Assembly: GCA_945952045.1 (NCBI GenBank)
Contig: CAMFHE010000007.1
Location: 62,001 to 126,000, forward strand
Reading direction: 5' to 3'
Length of the DNA: 64,000 nucleotides
Source of the DNA: an uncultured Rhizobium sp.
GTDB taxonomy: Bacteria > Pseudomonadota > Alphaproteobacteria > Rhizobiales > Rhizobiaceae
Shown here piece after piece: positions 29,423-39,870 of the stretch. Position numbers and translations under genes: made by a program. Numbering within the stretch: position 1 is the stretch's first letter; every line of letters begins with the position of its first letter. The notes below the pieces were generated by a model. That model searched no databases. It was not told the DNA's origin and saw only the letters and a list, made by a program, of their open reading frames with translations.

Positions 29423-31228
29423 TCAGTTGGACTGACGACGCAGGAACGCCGGGATTTCAAGCTGGTCTTCCTCGCCGCCGATGCGGCCGGAAGCCACCTG
29501 GCGACCGTGATCGTCAAGCTGGCCGCGGCGCGGCGCGTAGAGGCTGGCTTCCGGCGACAGCGGGCGACGCTGCTGCTGGGGAGCGGCCTGCGCGGGGGCG
29601 CTAGCCTCTGCCGGGAATTCCTCTTCGTCGCGACGGTTCAGCGAGCTGGTGATACGGCGCAGCAGGCCCATCGGGCCACGCTCTTCCGCATGGGGAGCCG
29701 CTGCCGGCTGGGTGCGATGATCCAGTTCGGCCTTCACGACCGGCGGGAAGTCCTCGACCTTGGGCATGCGCACCGGCGCTTCAGCGGCGGGGCGGATGAC
29801 CGGAGCGGCAGGCTCCTGGCGCATCATCGGCTGCTGCGTGCCGAGCGGCTGGCCCATGCTCGGGGCCGGGGCATGCTGCTGCATGACCGGCGCCGGCTGA
29901 TGGTGAACCGGCTGCTGCGCGACAGGCTGCTGCATCAACGGCGCTGCCGGACGGGCGGCGACGGGCGCCTCCACCGGAGCGGACTGGGCAAACAGCTTGC
30001 TCTGCGGACGGAAGGCGTCTTCCTGCGGAGCGGCCGCTTGCTGCGCCTGCATGGCAGGACGATGGGCGGCGATGTCGAGTTCACGCTCCAGCTCGGCTTC
30101 TGCCGAACGGATGGTCTGCGCAACCGGATCGATGACGGTCTTCGGTGCCTGCATCACGGCGGCAGGCTGAGGTGCGGCCACTGCCGGAGCGGCGGCCGCG
30201 GACGGACGGATAGCGGGCTTCGTCATCTGGCGAAAGTCGATATCCTTGTTGGCTTCCGCCAGAACGCGGTCGATACCGGTGGCGACGACCGAAACGCGGA
30301 TGATGCCGTCAAGCGATTCGTCGAAGGTGGCGCCGAGGATGATGTTGGCGTCCGGATCGACTTCTTCGCGGATGCGGGTCGCAGCTTCGTCGACTTCGAA
30401 AAGGGTCAGGTCGCGACCACCGGTGATGGAGATCAGCAGACCTTGAGCGCCCTTCATCGAGGTTTCGTCGAGCAGCGGGTTGGCGATCGCGGCTTCGGCG
30501 GCCTGCATGGCGCGGCCCGAACCGGAGGCTTCGCCCGTACCCATCATCGCGCGGCCCATCTCGCGCATCACCGAGCGGACGTCGGCGAAGTCGAGGTTGA
30601 TGAGGCCTTCCTTGACCATCAGGTCGGTGATGCAGGCAACGCCCGAATACAGAACCTGGTCGGCCATCGCAAACGCATCGGCGAAGGTCGTCTTGTCGTT
30701 GGCGATACGGAACAGGTTCTGGTTCGGAATGACGATCAGCGTGTCGACCGACTTCTGCAGCTCCTGGATGCCCATTTCGGCCAGACGCATGCGACGCGCG
30801 CCTTCGAAATGGAACGGCTTGGTGACGACGCCGACGGTGAGGATGCCCTTGTTGCGCGCAGCCTGCGCGACGACCGGGGCAGCACCCGTGCCGGTGCCGC
30901 CGCCCATGCCGGCGGTGACGAAGCACATATGCGTGCCATTCAGGTGATCGACGATCTCGTCGATGCATTCTTCAGCGGCGGCGCGACCGACTTCCGGCTG
31001 CGAGCCGGCGCCGAGGCCTTCCGTGACATTGATGCCGAGCTGGATGATTCGATCCGACTTCGCCATGGCGAGCGCCTGGGCATCGGTATTGGCGACGACG
31101 AAATCGACGCCCTGCAGCCCGGCTGTGATCATGTTGTTCACGGCGTTGCCGCCGCCGCCGCCCACGCCGAATACGGTTATCCGAGGCTTCAACTCGGTGA
31201 TGTCTGGCTTTTGCAGCTTGATTGTCAT
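29423..31228 (-). CDS. ftsZ: Cell division GTPase FtsZ (long form)
   Basis: This 601-residue protein is much longer than the roughly 380-residue E. coli FtsZ, as usual in rhizobia. The GTPase core (about 1-320) has [13 protein letters not shown], the tubulin signature [10 protein letters not shown] at about 109-118, and the T7-loop region [12 protein letters not shown] Pro/Gln/Ala-rich linker of about 230 residues follows. The conserved C-terminal tail ([10 protein letters not shown]) binds FtsA. It forms the Z ring. It follows ftsA after about 100 bp, so it may have its own promoter in addition to read-through. Confidence 0.98.
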   Translation of the reverse strand: MTIKLQKPDITELKPRITVFGVGGGGGNAVNNMITAGLQGVDFVVANTDAQALAMAKSDRIIQLGINVTEGLGAGSQPEVGRAAAEECIDEIVDHLNGTHMCFVTAGMGGGTGTGAAPVVAQAARNKGILTVGVVTKPFHFEGARRMRLAEMGIQELQKSVDTLIVIPNQNLFRIANDKTTFADAFAMADQVLYSGVACITDLMVKEGLINLDFADVRSVMREMGRAMMGTGEASGSGRAMQAAEAAIANPLLDETSMKGAQGLLISITGGRDLTLFEVDEAATRIREEVDPDANIILGATFDESLDGIIRVSVVATGIDRVLAEANKDIDFRQMTKPAIRPSAAAAPAVAAPQPAAVMQAPKTVIDPVAQTIRSAEAELERELDIAAHRPAMQAQQAAAPQEDAFRPQSKLFAQSAPVEAPVAARPAAPLMQQPVAQQPVHHQPAPVMQQHAPAPSMGQPLGTQQPMMRQEPAAPVIRPAAEAPVRMPKVEDFPPVVKAELDHRTQPAAAPHAEERGPMGLLRRITSSLNRRDEEEFPAEASAPAQAAPQQQRRPLSPEASLYAPRRGQLDDHGRQVASGRIGGEEDQLEIPAFLRRQSN

Positions 31229-31328
31229 TTACCCGTTCCTTCTTTATCCGGTCGCATCACCACGCCGGCCAATATGTTGCTATACCTGCGTCACCTTGCC
31301 CGGAACCGGTGTCGGCTCCGGCGCGGTG

Positions 31329-32660
31329 TCAAAAACTCTCTTTCAGCCACTGCCCTACGCGCGCGATCCGGCTATTGCCGCCGCCCAGAGACGACAGCAG
31401 ACCACCCTGACCCGCATGGGTTTCCATATCGGCGACCTGCGGATAGATCAGCAGGCCGACCGCCGTCGAAAAGGCCGGGCCCTTGGCTGCCGTCGGCAGG
31501 CCGGAGACGCCCATCGGGCGGCCGATGCGGACATTGCGCGCCAGGATGCGGCGTGCGGCTTCCGAAAGGCCGGTCAACTGGCTGGCGCCGCCGGTCAGGA
31601 CGACGCGCTTGCCGACGATCGGGCTGAAGCCGGAGCGCTGGATGCGGTCGCGGATCAGTTCCAGCGTTTCCTCGATGCGGGCGCGCACGATCCGCGACAC
31701 CAGCGCGCGCGGCACCTGGGTCGGCTGATCGCGGTCGTCCTCGCCGATCGGCGGGATGGAGACCAGATCGCGCTCGTCGCCGGCATTCGGCAGCGCGGAG
31801 GCATGAACCACCTTCAGCCGTTCGGCATCCTCGATCCGGGTCGAGAGACCGCGGGCGAGATCGGTGGTGACGTGATGGCCGCCAAGGCTGACGGCATCGA
31901 TATGCACCAGCTTGCCTTCGGCGAAGACCGAGATGGTCGTGGTGCCGCCGCCCATGTCGATGGCGGCGCAACCGAGTTCGACCTCGTCATCGACGAGAGC
32001 AGCAAGGCCGCTGGCATAGGGGGTCACGACCATGCCTTCGACCGACAGATGCGCGCGGTTGATGCACAGTTCGAGGTTCTTGAGCGCTGTGCGCTCGGAG
32101 GTCACCACATGCATGTCAACGCCGAGAACGTCGCCATACATGGAGAGCGGATCGCGGATGCCGCGCTCGCCGTCCAGCGAATAACCTGTTGGTAGCGAAT
32201 GCAGTACGGCGCGGTCGTTGCGGACCGATTGCTGGCAGGCGGCGGTGAGCACGCGCTTGAGGTCGTTGCCCTCGACTTCCTGGCCGCCGAGATCGATGGT
32301 GGCGGTATAGACGTCGCTGGCGACGCGGCCGGCGGAAACATTGACGATCAGGCTGTCGACGGTCAGCCCCGCCATGCGCTCGGCCGCATCGACGGCAAGC
32401 CGCACGACGCTTTCGACCGCTTCGAGATCGGCGATGACACCGGCCTTGATGCCGCGCGAGCGCTGGTGCCCGATGCCGATCACCTCGACATGATGGGTGC
32501 GATTGGGAAGGATTTCGCTTTCTTCGCGCGGCGTCAGCCGGCCGATCATGCAAACGACCTTGGTCGAACCGATGTCGAGCACCGTAACGACATGAGACCG
32601 CTTGGATGACAGCGGCTTGAGACGCGGAAGACCGAAATGTGAGGATCCGAAGATGCTCAT
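31329..32660 (-). CDS. ftsA: Cell division protein FtsA
   Basis: This 443-residue actin-like ATPase anchors FtsZ to the membrane. Phosphate-binding loops appear as VLDIGSTKVVCMIG near residue 27 and AAIDMGGGTTTISVF near 225. The adenosine motif is VVLTGGASQLTG. The inserted 1C domain of FtsA is present between them (about 100-185). The C-terminus RIARVGQWLKESF is an amphipathic membrane-targeting helix. The gene overlaps ftsQ by four bases (ATGA, 32657-32660). Confidence 0.97.
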   Translation of the reverse strand: MSIFGSSHFGLPRLKPLSSKRSHVVTVLDIGSTKVVCMIGRLTPREESEILPNRTHHVEVIGIGHQRSRGIKAGVIADLEAVESVVRLAVDAAERMAGLTVDSLIVNVSAGRVASDVYTATIDLGGQEVEGNDLKRVLTAACQQSVRNDRAVLHSLPTGYSLDGERGIRDPLSMYGDVLGVDMHVVTSERTALKNLELCINRAHLSVEGMVVTPYASGLAALVDDEVELGCAAIDMGGGTTTISVFAEGKLVHIDAVSLGGHHVTTDLARGLSTRIEDAERLKVVHASALPNAGDERDLVSIPPIGEDDRDQPTQVPRALVSRIVRARIEETLELIRDRIQRSGFSPIVGKRVVLTGGASQLTGLSEAARRILARNVRIGRPMGVSGLPTAAKGPAFSTAVGLLIYPQVADMETHAGQGGLLSSLGGGNSRIARVGQWLKESF

Positions 32661-33592
32661 ATCTGTTTCTCCGCTTTCTTGATGGCCTTGTCCCGGGCCT
32701 GTACGGCCACTTGGCGACGCTCGGCGGCGCCGGGAGTCAACTGAATGGTGGTACGATCGGCCAACCGCAGATCGACGGCGGCGATGTCGCGATCCAGCAG
32801 CCGATGCTCGGCCTCAAGCGACGTCAGCTGCTGCAGGGCGCGCGATACGTCGGTTTCCGGCAGCTTGACGACGATGCCGTTGTCGAGATGCAGATCCCAG
32901 CGGCGACCGGCAACGCGAACGAAGGCCTTGACGCGCTTCTTCATCTCCGGCCAGTCGGCAAACTGCTTTTCGAAATCGTCGACGGCGCGCTCGGCATTCT
33001 GGCCGACGAAGAGCGGCAAGGCGGTGTATTTGTTGTCGCGCAAGGGGGCGATGACGCTGCCGCTTCTTTCGATCAGCGACAGTTCCGCGCCATGCTGCCA
33101 GATCGCATAGGCTTCGCGCTCTTTGAGCTTAACCTCGATCGTGCGCGGATAGATCTTGCGCACTTCCGCATCCTGCACCCAGGGCAGATGGATAAGCTTC
33201 TGGCGCGCGGCATTGATGTCGAGCGCAACCAGCGAGGTCGTCCCGTCAAGGCCCAGCAATTGCAGGATATCGATTTCCGAGGTCTGGTTGTTACCCGAAA
33301 CCTTCACGTCCTCAATGGCGAAGCCGACGGCGGTCGTCGTCGCTTCCGCCAGCGAATCGGCCTGGCCGCCGAGGGACATGCCGTAGAGGCCCGTCGCGCC
33401 GAAGAAGACGAAGGTGGCGAGCGTGCCGGTATGGGCCGGAATATGGATACGACCGGTCGCAAGGCTCACCATAAAGCGAACCATGCGTCGCAGGGGTCTC
33501 GGCAGAACGAGCTTGTCGTCCAGCTCGAACGGCAACGGCGCGGCATAAGCCTGCTGCTGCTTCATCGCCTTTTTGCCAATCAGCGCGAACAA
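32657..33592 (-). CDS. ftsQ: Cell division protein FtsQ (POTRA, divisome assembly)
   Basis: The product is about 311 residues if started at TTG 33592, which has GGAGG seven bases upstream, inside the end of ddl. An ATG at 33613 in the same frame lacks a ribosome site, and ATG 33565 is a further option. The cytoplasmic tail is followed by a TM segment (about 50-70), then a POTRA domain ([20 protein letters not shown]) and the FtsQ beta domain ([20 protein letters not shown]). It links early and late divisome proteins. The order ddl-ftsQ-ftsA-ftsZ is conserved. Confidence 0.94.
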   Translation of the reverse strand: MFALIGKKAMKQQQAYAAPLPFELDDKLVLPRPLRRMVRFMVSLATGRIHIPAHTGTLATFVFFGATGLYGMSLGGQADSLAEATTTAVGFAIEDVKVSGNNQTSEIDILQLLGLDGTTSLVALDINAARQKLIHLPWVQDAEVRKIYPRTIEVKLKEREAYAIWQHGAELSLIERSGSVIAPLRDNKYTALPLFVGQNAERAVDDFEKQFADWPEMKKRVKAFVRVAGRRWDLHLDNGIVVKLPETDVSRALQQLTSLEAEHRLLDRDIAAVDLRLADRTTIQLTPGAAERRQVAVQARDKAIKKAEKQI

Positions 33593-34500
33593 GAAGCGTC
33601 CTCCACCATCCAACGGAGAAATTCACCAAAGGAAAGGCCAGCATGCTGAGCCATTTCGGGCACCAGGGATGTCGGTGTCATGCCGGGTTGCGTGTTGACC
33701 TCCAGCCAGATGACTTCGCCATCGCCGGAGGAATCATCGAACCGGAAGTCGGAGCGGCTGACGCCGCGGCACCCGATCGCTTGATGCGCCTTGAGAGCCA
33801 ATTGTTGTATTGTTTGGTAAATATTCGGTGAAATCTGCGCCGGAATGACGTGGCGGGAACCGCCTGCGGCATACTTTGCATCATAGTCGTAGAATTCATG
33901 CGAGAGCGGGATGATCTCGGTGACGCCGAGCGGGGTATCGCCCATGACGCCGCAGGTCAGCTCGCGGCCCGGCACGTAACGCTCCACCATGACGCGGTCG
34001 CCATAGCGCCATTCTCCGGAGGAGAGGATCTGCGGCGGATGCGTACGATCCGCCTGCACGATGACGACGCCGAAGGACGAGCCCTCGCGAACAGGCTTGA
34101 CGACGTAAGGCGGCTTGATCGGGTGGTCGTTGCCGATGTCGAAACGGCTCATCACCCGCGCTTCTGCAACGGGAATGCCCGCCGCCTTGGCGACAAGCTT
34201 GGCTTGCGCCTTGTCCATGGCCAGCGCCGAGGCAAGAACGCCCGAATGGGTATAGGGAATTTCCAGATATTCGAGGACGCCCTGGATCGTGCCGTCCTCA
34301 CCATAGGGGCCGTGCAATGCATTGAAGGCAACGTCGGGACGCAGGTCCGCCAGAACCGAGGCGACATTGCGGTCGACATCGATACGCGTCACGCGAAAAC
34401 CTTCAGCTTCGAGCGCATCCGCACAGGCTGCGCCCGAGGACAGGCTCACCGGCCGCTCCGAGGAAAACCCGCCCATCAGGACAGCAATATGCTTCGTCAT
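33580..34500 (-). CDS. ddl: D-alanine--D-alanine ligase
   Basis: This 306-residue ATP-grasp enzyme joins two D-Ala residues for the peptidoglycan stem peptide. The N-terminal [14 protein letters not shown], the central [15 protein letters not shown] and [12 protein letters not shown], and the late [13 protein letters not shown] are conserved Ddl motifs. Its 3' end overlaps ftsQ. It begins the second part of the dcw cluster, separated from murB by two genes on the other strand. Confidence 0.97.
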   Translation of the reverse strand: MTKHIAVLMGGFSSERPVSLSSGAACADALEAEGFRVTRIDVDRNVASVLADLRPDVAFNALHGPYGEDGTIQGVLEYLEIPYTHSGVLASALAMDKAQAKLVAKAAGIPVAEARVMSRFDIGNDHPIKPPYVVKPVREGSSFGVVIVQADRTHPPQILSSGEWRYGDRVMVERYVPGRELTCGVMGDTPLGVTEIIPLSHEFYDYDAKYAAGGSRHVIPAQISPNIYQTIQQLALKAHQAIGCRGVSRSDFRFDDSSGDGEVIWLEVNTQPGMTPTSLVPEMAQHAGLSFGEFLRWMVEDASCSR

Positions 34501-34958
34501 TCACGCCCCCAAACCATGTCTGCGTTGGCCCAGTCCTTCATCTCCGCGTCCGCGGCGAATCGGGACATTCCGCGCCATGTCCGAGTTAGACGCCATTAAG
34601 GTTAATGAAGTGTTTACTTTTGTTAACCGGCGCCGGTTCGGCACAAATATTTCTGCGCCGCCTCGATCATGGAATCGGATTCATCCTCTGGAATCAGAGC
34701 ATTGCCGCCAAATCAAGTCCCCGCGGACGAGTGTCGAAAATGGGACGCTAAAGTGTGAATGGGGCAAATTCCCCGGCTTTTCCGGCAATTTTCGCCGGCA
34801 GGACATTCTCCGCCTCGATATCTATGCATGGCAGGAATGCAAAATTTGCAAATAAGCAAGACTTATTAATACCAACTGCGCATTTCGCGGCCCGGCAAAA
34901 TCGATTAATGACACGACAGGCCGATGACGGCCCTGATACATTCCCGATTGGAAAACCA
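34501..34958. other. Divergent control region between ddl and the MHS transporter
   Basis: This 458-bp region has no supportable gene. Near the ddl side there is a perfect 14-bp palindrome AACCGGCGCCGGTT (34625-34638), overlapping a TTAACC. Also near this side is AT-rich sequence with TTAAGGTTAA. These could be operator or CtrA-like half sites, but none fits the full CtrA consensus. Close to the transporter start the sequence is AT-rich and likely holds its promoter. Confidence 0.45.
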
Positions 34959-36257
34959 ATGACCGACGCGATATCGCGCATATCGCCGACCCCGGACTCA
35001 TCGAACAAGGTCAATTCGCCTGCACAAGTTCTGATGGCCAGCCTGGTCGGCACGACCATCGAATTCTTCGACTTCTACGTCTACGCCACCGCCGCCGTTC
35101 TGGTGTTCCCGACGCTGTTCTTCCCCAACAGCGATCCGACGACCGCGCTGCTCTCCTCCTTCGCCACCTTCTCCATCGCCTTCTTCGCAAGGCCCTTCGG
35201 CGCCATCGTCTTCGGCCATTTCGGCGACCGCATCGGACGCAAGACGACGCTGGTGGCGGCGCTGCTGACCATGGGTATCTCGACCGTGGTCATTGGCCTC
35301 TTGCCTTCCTACGAACAGATCGGCGTTTTCGCGCCGCTGCTTCTGGCGCTGTGCCGTTTCGGCCAGGGTTTCGGGCTTGGCGGCGAATGGGGCGGCGCGG
35401 TGCTGCTCGCCACCGAAAACGCACCCGAGGGAAAGAAGAGCTGGTACGGCATGTTCCCGCAGCTCGGCGCGCCGGTCGGCCTGTTCCTGTCGTCCGGCGT
35501 CTTCTGGCTGCTGCTGCAACTCATGTCGCAGGAAGCTTTGCTGAGCTGGGGCTGGCGCGTGCCGTTCATCGCCTCGATCATCCTGATCGCTATCGGCCTC
35601 TGGGTGCGTCTGTCGATCACCGAAACGCCGGACTTCCAGAAGGCCATCGACAGCCATGAACGCGTCGCCGTTCCGGTCGCCGAGCTTTTCGCCAACCATA
35701 AGCGTTCGCTGCTGCTTGGCACCTTCGTCGCGCTGGCGACTTTCGTGCTGTTCTACATCGGCTCGGCCTACCTGCTTTCCTACAACGTCAAGGTCCTGAA
35801 GATACCCTTCCTCGACGCGCTGGAAGTGCAGATCCTCGGCTCGATCGTCTTCGGCATCTTCATCCCGATCATCGGCAAGCTTGCCGAGCGCTTCGGTCGC
35901 CGCGAGATGCTGATCCTGACGACCGTACTGATCGGTATCTTCTCCTTCTTCCTGCCCGGCCTGATGACCGGCGGCGAAGGTTCGATCTTCGTCTTCGTGA
36001 TCTTCGCGATGGCGCTGATGGGCATGACCTACGGCCTGATCGGAACGGCGCTGGCCGCACCCTTCCCGACCGCCGTGCGCTATACCGGCTCGTCGATCAC
36101 CTTCAACCTTGCCGGCATTTTCGGGGCGTCGCTTGCGCCTTACATCGCCACCTGGCTGCAGGCGACTTACGGCATGACCTATGTCGGCTATTACCTCGGC
36201 ATTTCCGCCGTGGTGACGCTGGTCAGCATCTTGGCTTCGGGCAAGGACGAGGTCTGA
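34959..36257 (+). CDS. Major facilitator (metabolite:H+ symporter, ShiA-type) transporter
   Basis: This 432-residue protein starts at ATG 34959 and has 12 predicted TM helices. The MHS-family signature is strong: GTTIEFFDFYVYATAAVLVF near residue 30, FARPFGAIVFGHFGDRIGRK near 80, and LCRFGQGFGLGGEWGGAVLL near 130. Relatives import shikimate, alpha-ketoglutarate, proline/betaine or similar organic acids; the substrate cannot be read from sequence. The gene sits alone, opposite in direction to the flanking dcw genes, and is followed by a GC-rich hairpin. Confidence 0.93.
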   Translation: MTDAISRISPTPDSSNKVNSPAQVLMASLVGTTIEFFDFYVYATAAVLVFPTLFFPNSDPTTALLSSFATFSIAFFARPFGAIVFGHFGDRIGRKTTLVAALLTMGISTVVIGLLPSYEQIGVFAPLLLALCRFGQGFGLGGEWGGAVLLATENAPEGKKSWYGMFPQLGAPVGLFLSSGVFWLLLQLMSQEALLSWGWRVPFIASIILIAIGLWVRLSITETPDFQKAIDSHERVAVPVAELFANHKRSLLLGTFVALATFVLFYIGSAYLLSYNVKVLKIPFLDALEVQILGSIVFGIFIPIIGKLAERFGRREMLILTTVLIGIFSFFLPGLMTGGEGSIFVFVIFAMALMGMTYGLIGTALAAPFPTAVRYTGSSITFNLAGIFGASLAPYIATWLQATYGMTYVGYYLGISAVVTLVSILASGKDEV

Positions 36258-36265
36258 TTCGAGCT

Positions 36266-36289
36266 GGGCCGCGCTCGCCAGCGCGGCCC
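36266..36289 (+). terminator. GC-rich hairpin after the MHS transporter
   Basis: A perfect 10-bp stem (GGGCCGCGCT / AGCGCGGCCC) with a 4-nt loop starts nine bases after the stop. It is followed by TCTCCCTTTC rather than a pure T-run. Confidence 0.6.
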
Positions 36290-36351
36290 TCTCCCTTTCG
36301 CGCAGGTTGCAATAACCCTATAATCCTCGCTCCCCTTCGATGGAGCGTATC

Positions 36352-37440
36352 TTGATTCGCAGACGTGATTTTCTGGCCGGCGGCAGTCTTGCCCTCTTTC
36401 TCGGCCCCCGCGCCGCCAGTGCTGCCATTCCCGCCACAGACGTCACCTTCCTCGTCATCAACGATGTCCATGCCTGCCGCATGGGCGATGGCCTGAGCCC
36501 CAATTGCCTTCAGGAAGGCAAGACGGATGCGAACCTGCTGCGCCATATCGCGGCGCTCAACGCCGTCCACAAGAATCGCTGGCCGACAGAGATCGACGGC
36601 AAGCCGACCGGCTTTGCCAGCGCCGGCCAGGTTATCGCCAAGCCGCTTGGCGTCGTCGTCTGCGGCGATGTCACCGATGACGGCGGCGGCCAGACGGCAG
36701 AGCCCAGCGAAGGCGCGCAGCTGCTGCAATTCTCGCATCGCTACCAGCAGGGGCACGGACCGGACCGCGTGCATTATCCCGTCTATGTCGGCCTCGGCAA
36801 TCACGACCTCGATCAGGACGGGCGCCCGCCCAATCTCGACTGGTATCGCAACGAGCTGCGCGACTACGTTCGCCTCAATCACAAGCCGAGCGTCTTCTTC
36901 AAGCCGACCGTGCCGGTCGACAATTACGACGAAGCGTCGGACAATTACTCATGGAACTGGCAAGGCCTGCATCTCGTGCAGATGCAACGCTTCGCCGGCG
37001 ATCGCAACAAGGGTGCGGCCGGCGGCCTCGACTGGCTCAAGGCCGACCTTGCAACCTATGCCGCAGACGGTCGCCCGGTCGTGCTGTTCCAGCATTACGG
37101 CTGGGATCACTTTTCCCTGGAGCGCTGGGATCCGGACAAGAAGACCTTCGATGTCGATGGCAGCGGCGCGCCGCACTGGTGGTCGGATGACGAGCGCAAG
37201 GCCTTCCTCGATCTGCTCAAGGGCTACAACATCGCCGCCATCTTCCACGGTCATGAGCATGATACGGCGATGATCTATCAGGCCGCCGGCTTCGACATCG
37301 TCAAGGCCACCGCCGCCTTCATGGGCGGCTTCGCGCTGGTGCGGATCACCGAAAAGGGCATGGATGTGGCGCTCGCCACCACCACAAACGACATGGGCGG
37401 CGTGAAATTCATCGCCGCCCATCACAAAGCTTTCGCCTGA
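36352..37440 (+). CDS. Calcineurin-like metallophosphoesterase with Tat-type signal
   Basis: The product is about 362 residues. TTG 36352 is the preferred start because GATGGAG lies six bases upstream; ATG 36340 in the same frame has no ribosome site. The N-terminus has a twin-arginine signal (RRRDFLAGG...) with cleavage near ASA. The metallophosphoesterase ligands are complete: NDVHAC, GDVTDDGGG, GLGNHDLD, FQHYGWDH and FHGHEHD. It is an exported phosphodiesterase or phosphatase of unknown substrate. A bidirectional terminator separates it from the convergent murB. Confidence 0.85.
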   Translation: MIRRRDFLAGGSLALFLGPRAASAAIPATDVTFLVINDVHACRMGDGLSPNCLQEGKTDANLLRHIAALNAVHKNRWPTEIDGKPTGFASAGQVIAKPLGVVVCGDVTDDGGGQTAEPSEGAQLLQFSHRYQQGHGPDRVHYPVYVGLGNHDLDQDGRPPNLDWYRNELRDYVRLNHKPSVFFKPTVPVDNYDEASDNYSWNWQGLHLVQMQRFAGDRNKGAAGGLDWLKADLATYAADGRPVVLFQHYGWDHFSLERWDPDKKTFDVDGSGAPHWWSDDERKAFLDLLKGYNIAAIFHGHEHDTAMIYQAAGFDIVKATAAFMGGFALVRITEKGMDVALATTTNDMGGVKFIAAHHKAFA

Positions 37441-37447
37441 TTTTAAT

Positions 37448-37482
37448 GCCTTTTCGCTTTTTCTTCCGAAGAGCGAAAAGGC
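37448..37482. terminator. Bidirectional terminator between metallophosphoesterase and murB
   Basis: A perfect 11-bp stem (GCCTTTTCGCT / AGCGAAAAGGC) with a 13-nt loop lies in the 43-bp gap between two convergent genes. T-rich sequence follows in both directions (TTTACTC rightward, ATTAAAATC leftward). Confidence 0.75.
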
Positions 37483-37483
37483 T

Positions 37484-38458
37484 TTACTCGGTCGTCACGC
37501 CCTGGAAGGGCGCAACCTCGCGTCCCGGCATGAAAATACCGAGGCGCTTGATTTCCCATTGCAGCTTGATCCCGGACGTTTCAAACACCTGCGCGCGAAC
37601 GGTTTCGCCGAGATATTCGAGATCGTAACCGGTCGCATGGCCGATATTGATCATGAAATTGCAATGCAGCGACGACATTTGCGCCCCCCCGATCATCAGT
37701 CCGCGGCAGCCGGCGTCGTCGATCAGCTTCCAGGCCGAATGGCCCTCAGGGTTCTTGAAGGTCGAACCGCCGGTCTTTTCGCGGATCGGCTGTACCGTCT
37801 CGCGATGATTGCGCACGGCATCCATTTCGGCCCGAATCACCGCGCGGTCTTCGGCGTAACCTTCAAAGACGGCATGGGTGAAGATCAGGTCGGACGCCGC
37901 CTCGCTGTGGCGGTAGCTATAGCCCATATCGGTATTCGAGAGCACATGCTTGTTGCCCTTGCGATCGACCGCATGGACCTCGACGACGCGCATCGCCGTC
38001 TCGACGCCGTTGGCGCCTGCATTCATGCGCAGCGCGCCGCCGATGCTGCCGGGAATGCCGTAATAGAAGTGCAGACCGCCGATGCCGTTATCGGCCGCCA
38101 TCGCCGCCACGTTCTTGTCCGGGCAGATCGCGCCGGCGCGGATACGGTTTTCGCCGGCAAGCTCCACCTGGCCGAAGCCCTTGGCGGACAAGCGCAAAAC
38201 GACACCCGGAATACCGCCGTCACGCACCAGAAGGTTCGAGCCGACGCCGACGACAGTCAGCGGTACGTCCTCGGGCAACAACTTCAGAAACGTCACCAGA
38301 TCGTCGACGTCATGCGGCTGGAACATCAGTTCGGCAAGCCCGCCAGCCTGGAACCAGGTTACCCGGTCCATCGGCGCGTCAGGCGTCAAACGTCCACGAA
38401 GTTGGCTCGTCCCGTCTCCGAGGGATGCCAGAAGTTTTTCCCCATTCACCTGTTTCAT
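37484..38458 (-). CDS. murB: UDP-N-acetylenolpyruvoylglucosamine reductase
   Basis: This 324-residue protein starts at ATG 38458, overlapping the murC stop (ATGA). It reduces enolpyruvyl-UDP-GlcNAc to UDP-MurNAc with NADPH and FAD. FAD-domain motifs include [14 protein letters not shown] and [15 protein letters not shown]. The catalytic region has [17 protein letters not shown], and a Ser acts in family members as the acid. This is the last gene of the long leftward mraZ-murB operon. Confidence 0.96.
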   Translation of the reverse strand: MKQVNGEKLLASLGDGTSQLRGRLTPDAPMDRVTWFQAGGLAELMFQPHDVDDLVTFLKLLPEDVPLTVVGVGSNLLVRDGGIPGVVLRLSAKGFGQVELAGENRIRAGAICPDKNVAAMAADNGIGGLHFYYGIPGSIGGALRMNAGANGVETAMRVVEVHAVDRKGNKHVLSNTDMGYSYRHSEAASDLIFTHAVFEGYAEDRAVIRAEMDAVRNHRETVQPIREKTGGSTFKNPEGHSAWKLIDDAGCRGLMIGGAQMSSLHCNFMINIGHATGYDLEYLGETVRAQVFETSGIKLQWEIKRLGIFMPGREVAPFQGVTTE

Positions 38459-39870
38459 GCGGACTGTCCCGAAATGCCTTCCAATTCCCTGGGCAGCGCC
38501 GCTGCCCATTGCGTGATATTACCAGCCCCCAACAAAACCACGAAATCACCGGGCTTAGCAATGCCTGCGACGATCGGCGCCAGATCCTGTGGCGTTTCGA
38601 GATAGCGGGCGTCGCGGTGGCCGGCAGACTTGATGCGCGAAACCAGCGTCTGCGAATCGGCCTCGGGAATCGCGTCTTCGCCCGCCGAATAGACCGGCGC
38701 GATCAGGATGCTGTCGGCATCGTTGAAGCAGGCGGCGAATTCCGCCATCAGGCTCGACAGACGGGTATAGCGGTGCGGCTGGTGCACGGCGATGATGCGC
38801 CCACCGGTCGCCTCGCGCGCCGCCTTGAGCACGGCCTTGATCTCCACCGGATGGTGCCCGTAATCGTCGAAAACCTGGACGCCGTTCCACTCGCCGGTCA
38901 GCGTGAAGCGCCGCTTGACGCCGCTGAACGAGGCCAGACCCTTGCGGATATCCTCATTGGAAATGCCGAGCCGATTGGCGACAGCAATCGCCGCCGTGGC
39001 ATTGGACACATTGTGACGACCGGGCATGGGCAGCACCAGATCCTTGAGCTCGAACACGCGGCCCGTGCGGCGGCGGCGAATCTCGACATCGAAGATGGAT
39101 TTCGTACCCTGCATGCGCACATTCATGAAGCGCGCATCGGCCTGCGGATTTTCACCATAGGTGATGACCTTGCGGTCTTCGATCTGGCTGACCAGCGCCT
39201 GCACTTCCGGATGGTCGAGGCACATCACGCCGAAACCGTAAAACGGCACGTTTTCCACAAATTGACGGAAAGCGGCGCGCACGGCGTCGAAGTTTCCGTA
39301 ATGGTCGAGATGCTCGGGATCGATATTGGTGACGACGGCGACTTCGGCGGGCAGCTTCAGGAAGGTGCCGTCCGATTCGTCGGCCTCGACCACCATCCAC
39401 TCGCCCTCGCCCATGCGGGCGTTGGTGCCGTAGGCATTGATGATGCCGCCATTGATGACGGTCGGGTCGAGCCCGCCGGCTTCGAGCAGCGTGCCGACCA
39501 TGGAGGTGGTCGTCGTCTTGCCATGCGTGCCGCCGATGGCGATGGAATTGCGGAAACGCATCAGCTCGGCCAGCATTTCGGCGCGACGCACCACCGGCAG
39601 CAGCTTTTCACGCGCGGCGATCAGTTCGGGATTGTTCTTGCGGATGGCCGTCGAGACCACCACCACCTCGGCGTCGCCGAGGTTTTCGGCCTTGTGACCG
39701 ACGAAGACTTCGATGCCCTTGTCCCGCAGACGCTGCACGTTTGCGCTCTCGGACTGGTCGGATCCCTGTACGCGATGGCCGAGATTGTGCAGAACTTCGG
39801 CGATGCCGCTCATGCCGATCCCGCCGATTCCGATGAAATGGACAAGGCCGATGGCCTTCGGCATTTTCAT
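38455..39870 (-). CDS. murC: UDP-N-acetylmuramate--L-alanine ligase
   Basis: This 471-residue Mur ligase adds L-Ala to UDP-MurNAc. The N-terminal nucleotide-sugar domain begins [18 protein letters not shown]. The ATP P-loop is [12 protein letters not shown] near residue 114. A C-terminal domain follows with the family segment [16 protein letters not shown]. The gene overlaps murG by four bases at one end and murB at the other, so translation is coupled. Confidence 0.97.
   Translation of the reverse strand: MKMPKAIGLVHFIGIGGIGMSGIAEVLHNLGHRVQGSDQSESANVQRLRDKGIEVFVGHKAENLGDAEVVVVSTAIRKNNPELIAAREKLLPVVRRAEMLAELMRFRNSIAIGGTHGKTTTTSMVGTLLEAGGLDPTVINGGIINAYGTNARMGEGEWMVVEADESDGTFLKLPAEVAVVTNIDPEHLDHYGNFDAVRAAFRQFVENVPFYGFGVMCLDHPEVQALVSQIEDRKVITYGENPQADARFMNVRMQGTKSIFDVEIRRRRTGRVFELKDLVLPMPGRHNVSNATAAIAVANRLGISNEDIRKGLASFSGVKRRFTLTGEWNGVQVFDDYGHHPVEIKAVLKAAREATGGRIIAVHQPHRYTRLSSLMAEFAACFNDADSILIAPVYSAGEDAIPEADSQTLVSRIKSAGHRDARYLETPQDLAPIVAGIAKPGDFVVLLGAGNITQWAAALPRELEGISGQSA

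Noticed and set aside
34600..34640. CtrA binding site upstream of ddl
   Set aside because: TTAA elements are present, but the spacing does not fit TTAA-N7-TTAA and the half site is TTAACCG rather than TTAACCAT.
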